From: Negativicutes bacterium
GTDB taxonomy: Bacteria; Bacillota; Negativicutes; JAGOZY01
Reading direction: 5' to 3'
Assembly: GCA_018058445.1 (NCBI GenBank)
Contig: JAGOZY010000075.1
Span: 1 to 6,084, forward strand
DNA length: 6,084 nt
Part shown: piece by piece, positions 4,322 through 6,084 of the stretch
How positions within the stretch are numbered: the first letter of the stretch is position 1
How the letters are laid out: each line of letters begins with the position of its first letter
The notes under the pieces: generated by a model
Told to the model about the DNA's origin: nothing
What the model saw: only the letters and a program-made list of their open reading frames with translations
Databases searched by the model: none
Made by a program: the position numbers and the translations under genes

Positions 4322-5092
4322 TTATTTCCAAAAATTTGCGAGAACTTCGCCGAGCTCATTTTGAAAAAGGACTCCATGCCAATTTTCTTGTAGTTCTCCT
4401 GTTAGAGCAACAATTAATTTCGGTCCCTGTGGCGTGAAAAGAATTCCGGCATCGTGTTCATTATAATTAATTTCACCTGTTTTATGAGCGAATAAAGCAC
4501 TTCCCCGCGGCCAACGGCCAGGAAGTTTATTGTTAAATTTTTGGTTTATTAAAATATGAAGAAAATCCTCTTTGGCAGATTGGCTCAGGTCATCGCCTTT
4601 TTCCAGCAGTCGCGCTAGAAGATTTGCTGTGTCAGTAGCAGTAGTATAATTTTCAAGTCCTAATTTTTGAGCTTGTTCATCAAACATTTTTCGGGCAATT
4701 TTTGTCCCAGTCCATCCCATTTGGCTGGCTGTTTTTTGGATATTTGTAATTCCTAAGTGGTCAATGAGAAGGTTGGTGGCTGTATTATCACTAACAATAA
4801 TCATGAGTACTCCGAGGTCGCGTAATGTCAGGGCAAGATGCTCTCTTAAGTTGCTTAGGACACCAAAGCCACCTACTTTAGATTTTTCGGGTAGCAAAAT
4901 GATCTCATCTATTTTTTTTGAACCCTCGTCCACTTGTCGATAAAGTTCCCATAGTACATATAGTTTGATAATGCTAGCTGCTGGAAAGGGCCGGTTTTCT
5001 TGGTAGCTAAATTCGATATTTTGTGGGTCGCCGATTATAAGGCCTGCTTGACCTTTTAGTGAGTCAATAAGCGCAACGATTTTTTGATTCAT
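4322..5092 (-). CDS. Class A beta-lactamase-like serine hydrolase without signal peptide
   Basis: A 256-residue protein of the penicillin-binding/serine beta-lactamase fold (Beta-lactamase2 type). All three core motifs are in order and spacing: Ser40-x-x-Lys43 (PAASIIK), Ser101-Asp-Asn (VSDNTATNLL) and Lys204-Thr-Gly (HKTGE). The omega-loop motif of true class A enzymes (ExxLN, with Glu166) is not recognisable. The stretch FDEQAQKLGLENYTTATD occupies that place and is shorter; Glu139 is the nearest candidate base. The ATG at 5092 has AAAGGAG (5101-5107) 8 nt upstream, and the N-terminus MNQKIVALIDSLKGQ is not an export signal. Secreted resistance enzymes normally carry a signal, so a periplasmic or cell-surface lactamase role is doubtful. 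A cytoplasmic hydrolase or peptidase with another substrate is more likely. It has its own promoter. No terminator lies between its stop and the csoR promoter 18 nt on, so read-through into csoR is possible. Confidence 0.86.
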   Translation of the reverse strand: MNQKIVALIDSLKGQAGLIIGDPQNIEFSYQENRPFPAASIIKLYVLWELYRQVDEGSKKIDEIILLPEKSKVGGFGVLSNLREHLALTLRDLGVLMIIVSDNTATNLLIDHLGITNIQKTASQMGWTGTKIARKMFDEQAQKLGLENYTTATDTANLLARLLEKGDDLSQSAKEDFLHILINQKFNNKLPGRWPRGSALFAHKTGEINYNEHDAGILFTPQGPKLIVALTGELQENWHGVLFQNELGEVLANFWK

Positions 5093-5127
5093 AACGATGA
5101 CTCCTTTAGCTAATTAATACTAAGAAA

Positions 5128-5156
5128 ATTGTAGCATGAAAAAAAGAATCCGTCAG
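5128..5156 (-). promoter_or_regulatory. Promoter of the serine hydrolase gene, overlapping the upstream terminator
   Basis: On the minus strand CTGACG (5151-5156, 4 of 6) is followed after 17 nt by TACAAT (5128-5133, 5 of 6) with a TG extension (TGCTACAAT). The -35 lies in the loop-proximal part of the ATPase terminator. The start would fall near 5121, giving a leader of about 28 nt that contains the SD. Confidence 0.65.
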
Positions 5157-5173
5157 TGCGACGGATTCTTTTT
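5139..5173 (-). terminator. Rho-independent terminator of the Ca2+-ATPase gene
   Basis: A 14-bp stem pairs 5141-5154 with 5160-5173 around the 5-nt loop AGTGC; the GC core is GAATCCGTC / GACGGATTC. On the minus strand it is followed by seven U. It starts 9 nt after the ATPase stop codon. T-runs on both sides would also allow plus-strand function, though no plus-strand gene ends here. Confidence 0.93.
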
Positions 5174-5182
5174 GTGTAATAA

Positions 5183-6084
5183 TTATTTTTTTAGTGCTAA
5201 TATCACCCATTTGCGAATTTCAACAAGAACTGCAGGAATAAATGAAAGTGCCAATACCCATAGCCATTGTTCGCAGGAAAGTGGAACGAGGGAGAATATC
5301 TCTTGAAGCGGTGGGATCAGAAGAACTGCCAGTTGTAATGCGAGAGAGGTAAAGAAAGCACCAATCATCCAAGGATTGGAAGCTAACCCTATTTTGAGTA
5401 AAGGTAGCTCGGATCTTAATCCCCAAGCAAGGACAAGTTGCACGATTCCAAGAGTCGCAAAGGCCATTGTTCGACCAGTCTCAATGCCACCGCCACTAAT
5501 GTGGTCTCCACTAATCCAGAAGGCGGCTAGGGTGACTGCGGCAACGAGAGAGCCTTGAACGATGATTTCGCGGCCAAGGCCACCAGCAAAAATGCCTTTG
5601 TTTGGATCACGTGGTCCACGTTCCATAATATTTGGATCAGCTGGCTCCATACCTAAAGCGAGTGCAGGAAGACTATCGGTAACTAAGTTTACCCACAGAA
5701 TGTGAATTGGGAGTAAAGGAGAATCCCAAGCCAGTGAAATCGCGATAAAAAATACGAGAATTTCACCACTGTTACAGGAAAGTAAGAAGTGGATTGATTT
5801 ACGGATGTTATCATAGATATTTCGGCCTTCTTGAACCGCCGAAACAATGGTGGCAAAGTTATCATCTGTGAGGATCATATCCGCTGCTTCTTTAGAAACA
5901 TCGGTGCCGGTAATACCCATTGCACAACCGATGTTTGCTTTTTTTAGGGCAGGAGCATCATTGACGCCGTCACCGGTCATTGCAACAATATGTCCGGCTT
6001 TTTGCCAAGCGTCAACGATCCGTACTTTATGTTCCGGCGCTACTCGAGCGTAAACCGAATATTTTGTGAGATTTTCTTCGAGAT
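5183..6084 (-). CDS. Ca2+-transporting P-type ATPase, type II, C-terminal part (5' end outside window)
   Basis: 299 codons of the C-terminal third are visible; the frame continues past the right edge, so the phosphorylation motif DKTGT is not seen. The visible part opens with VYARVAPEHKVRIVDAW, then the hinge MTGDGVNDAPALKKA that coordinates Mg2+, and GTDVSKEAADMILTDDNF. Six transmembrane segments (M5-M10) follow. Counting the Met of MTGDG as residue 1, M5 carries Asn70 and Glu73 (SCNSGE) and M6 carries Asn98, Thr101 and Asp102 (WVNLVTDSLP). These are the site-II calcium ligands of SERCA and PMCA pumps, and they exclude a copper (IB) pump. In M8, Gln replaces the site-I Glu in the LGIVQLVLAW segment, as in PMCA-like bacterial pumps that move one Ca2+ per ATP. 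The protein would export Ca2+ across the cytoplasmic membrane. It ends KK, followed by its terminator. Confidence 0.93.
   Translation of the reverse strand, partial: LEENLTKYSVYARVAPEHKVRIVDAWQKAGHIVAMTGDGVNDAPALKKANIGCAMGITGTDVSKEAADMILTDDNFATIVSAVQEGRNIYDNIRKSIHFLLSCNSGEILVFFIAISLAWDSPLLPIHILWVNLVTDSLPALALGMEPADPNIMERGPRDPNKGIFAGGLGREIIVQGSLVAAVTLAAFWISGDHISGGGIETGRTMAFATLGIVQLVLAWGLRSELPLLKIGLASNPWMIGAFFTSLALQLAVLLIPPLQEIFSLVPLSCEQWLWVLALSFIPAVLVEIRKWVILALKK

Noticed and set aside
5847..6053. Plus-strand open frame opposite the Ca2+-ATPase
   Set aside because: It is a codon-bias shadow of a strongly conserved coding region, without an SD or recognisable product.
5183..6084. Idea that the P-type ATPase is the copper exporter of the CsoR regulon
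   Set aside because: M5 and M6 carry the NxxE and NxxTD calcium ligands, there is no CPC motif, and the gene has its own terminator and no CsoR operator.

Overview
This is a compact, gene-dense, AT-rich chromosomal segment from a low-GC Gram-positive-lineage bacterium (Bacillota). The evidence is near-consensus Shine-Dalgarno sites (AAGGAGG, AGGAGG, AAAGGAG) before most genes, Rho-independent terminators with long U-tracts at nearly every gene end, and the gene families present. A Negativicutes or clostridial host is possible but cannot be shown from the sequence. No insertion sequence, phage gene, CRISPR array, tRNA or rRNA was seen. The outermost genes are both cut by the window edges.

Layout. 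(1) 1-1013, plus strand: the 3' part of a YcdX-type PHP-family phosphatase, then a VOC/glyoxalase-fold protein with its own SD, ending in a bidirectional terminator. (2) 1058-2936, minus strand: two tandem paralogous genes for exported proteins of unknown function, separated by 82 nt that holds a strand-specific hairpin. (3) 3183-3716, plus strand: a typical 2-Cys peroxiredoxin with its own sigma-70-type promoter and a second bidirectional terminator. (4) 3782-4304, minus strand: a copper-sensor module, made of a CsoR repressor, its palindromic operator placed exactly between a near-perfect -35 and -10, and a downstream 60-residue membrane or secreted peptide that appears to be co-transcribed. 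(5) 4322-5092, minus strand: a class A beta-lactamase-like serine hydrolase with no signal peptide. (6) 5183-6084, minus strand: the C-terminal third of a type II Ca2+-transporting P-type ATPase; its terminator overlaps the promoter of the hydrolase.

How it fits together. Several genes relate to stress or ion handling: peroxide reduction, copper sensing and Ca2+ export. They are nevertheless mostly independent transcription units, each with its own promoter or terminator, so this is not one pathway. The most notable unit is csoR plus the small membrane gene. It has a textbook copper-responsive promoter, but no copper ATPase or chaperone gene is visible next to it, so the small protein is the only other evident member of the local regulon. 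The tandem exported paralogs are the second candidate for undescribed biology.
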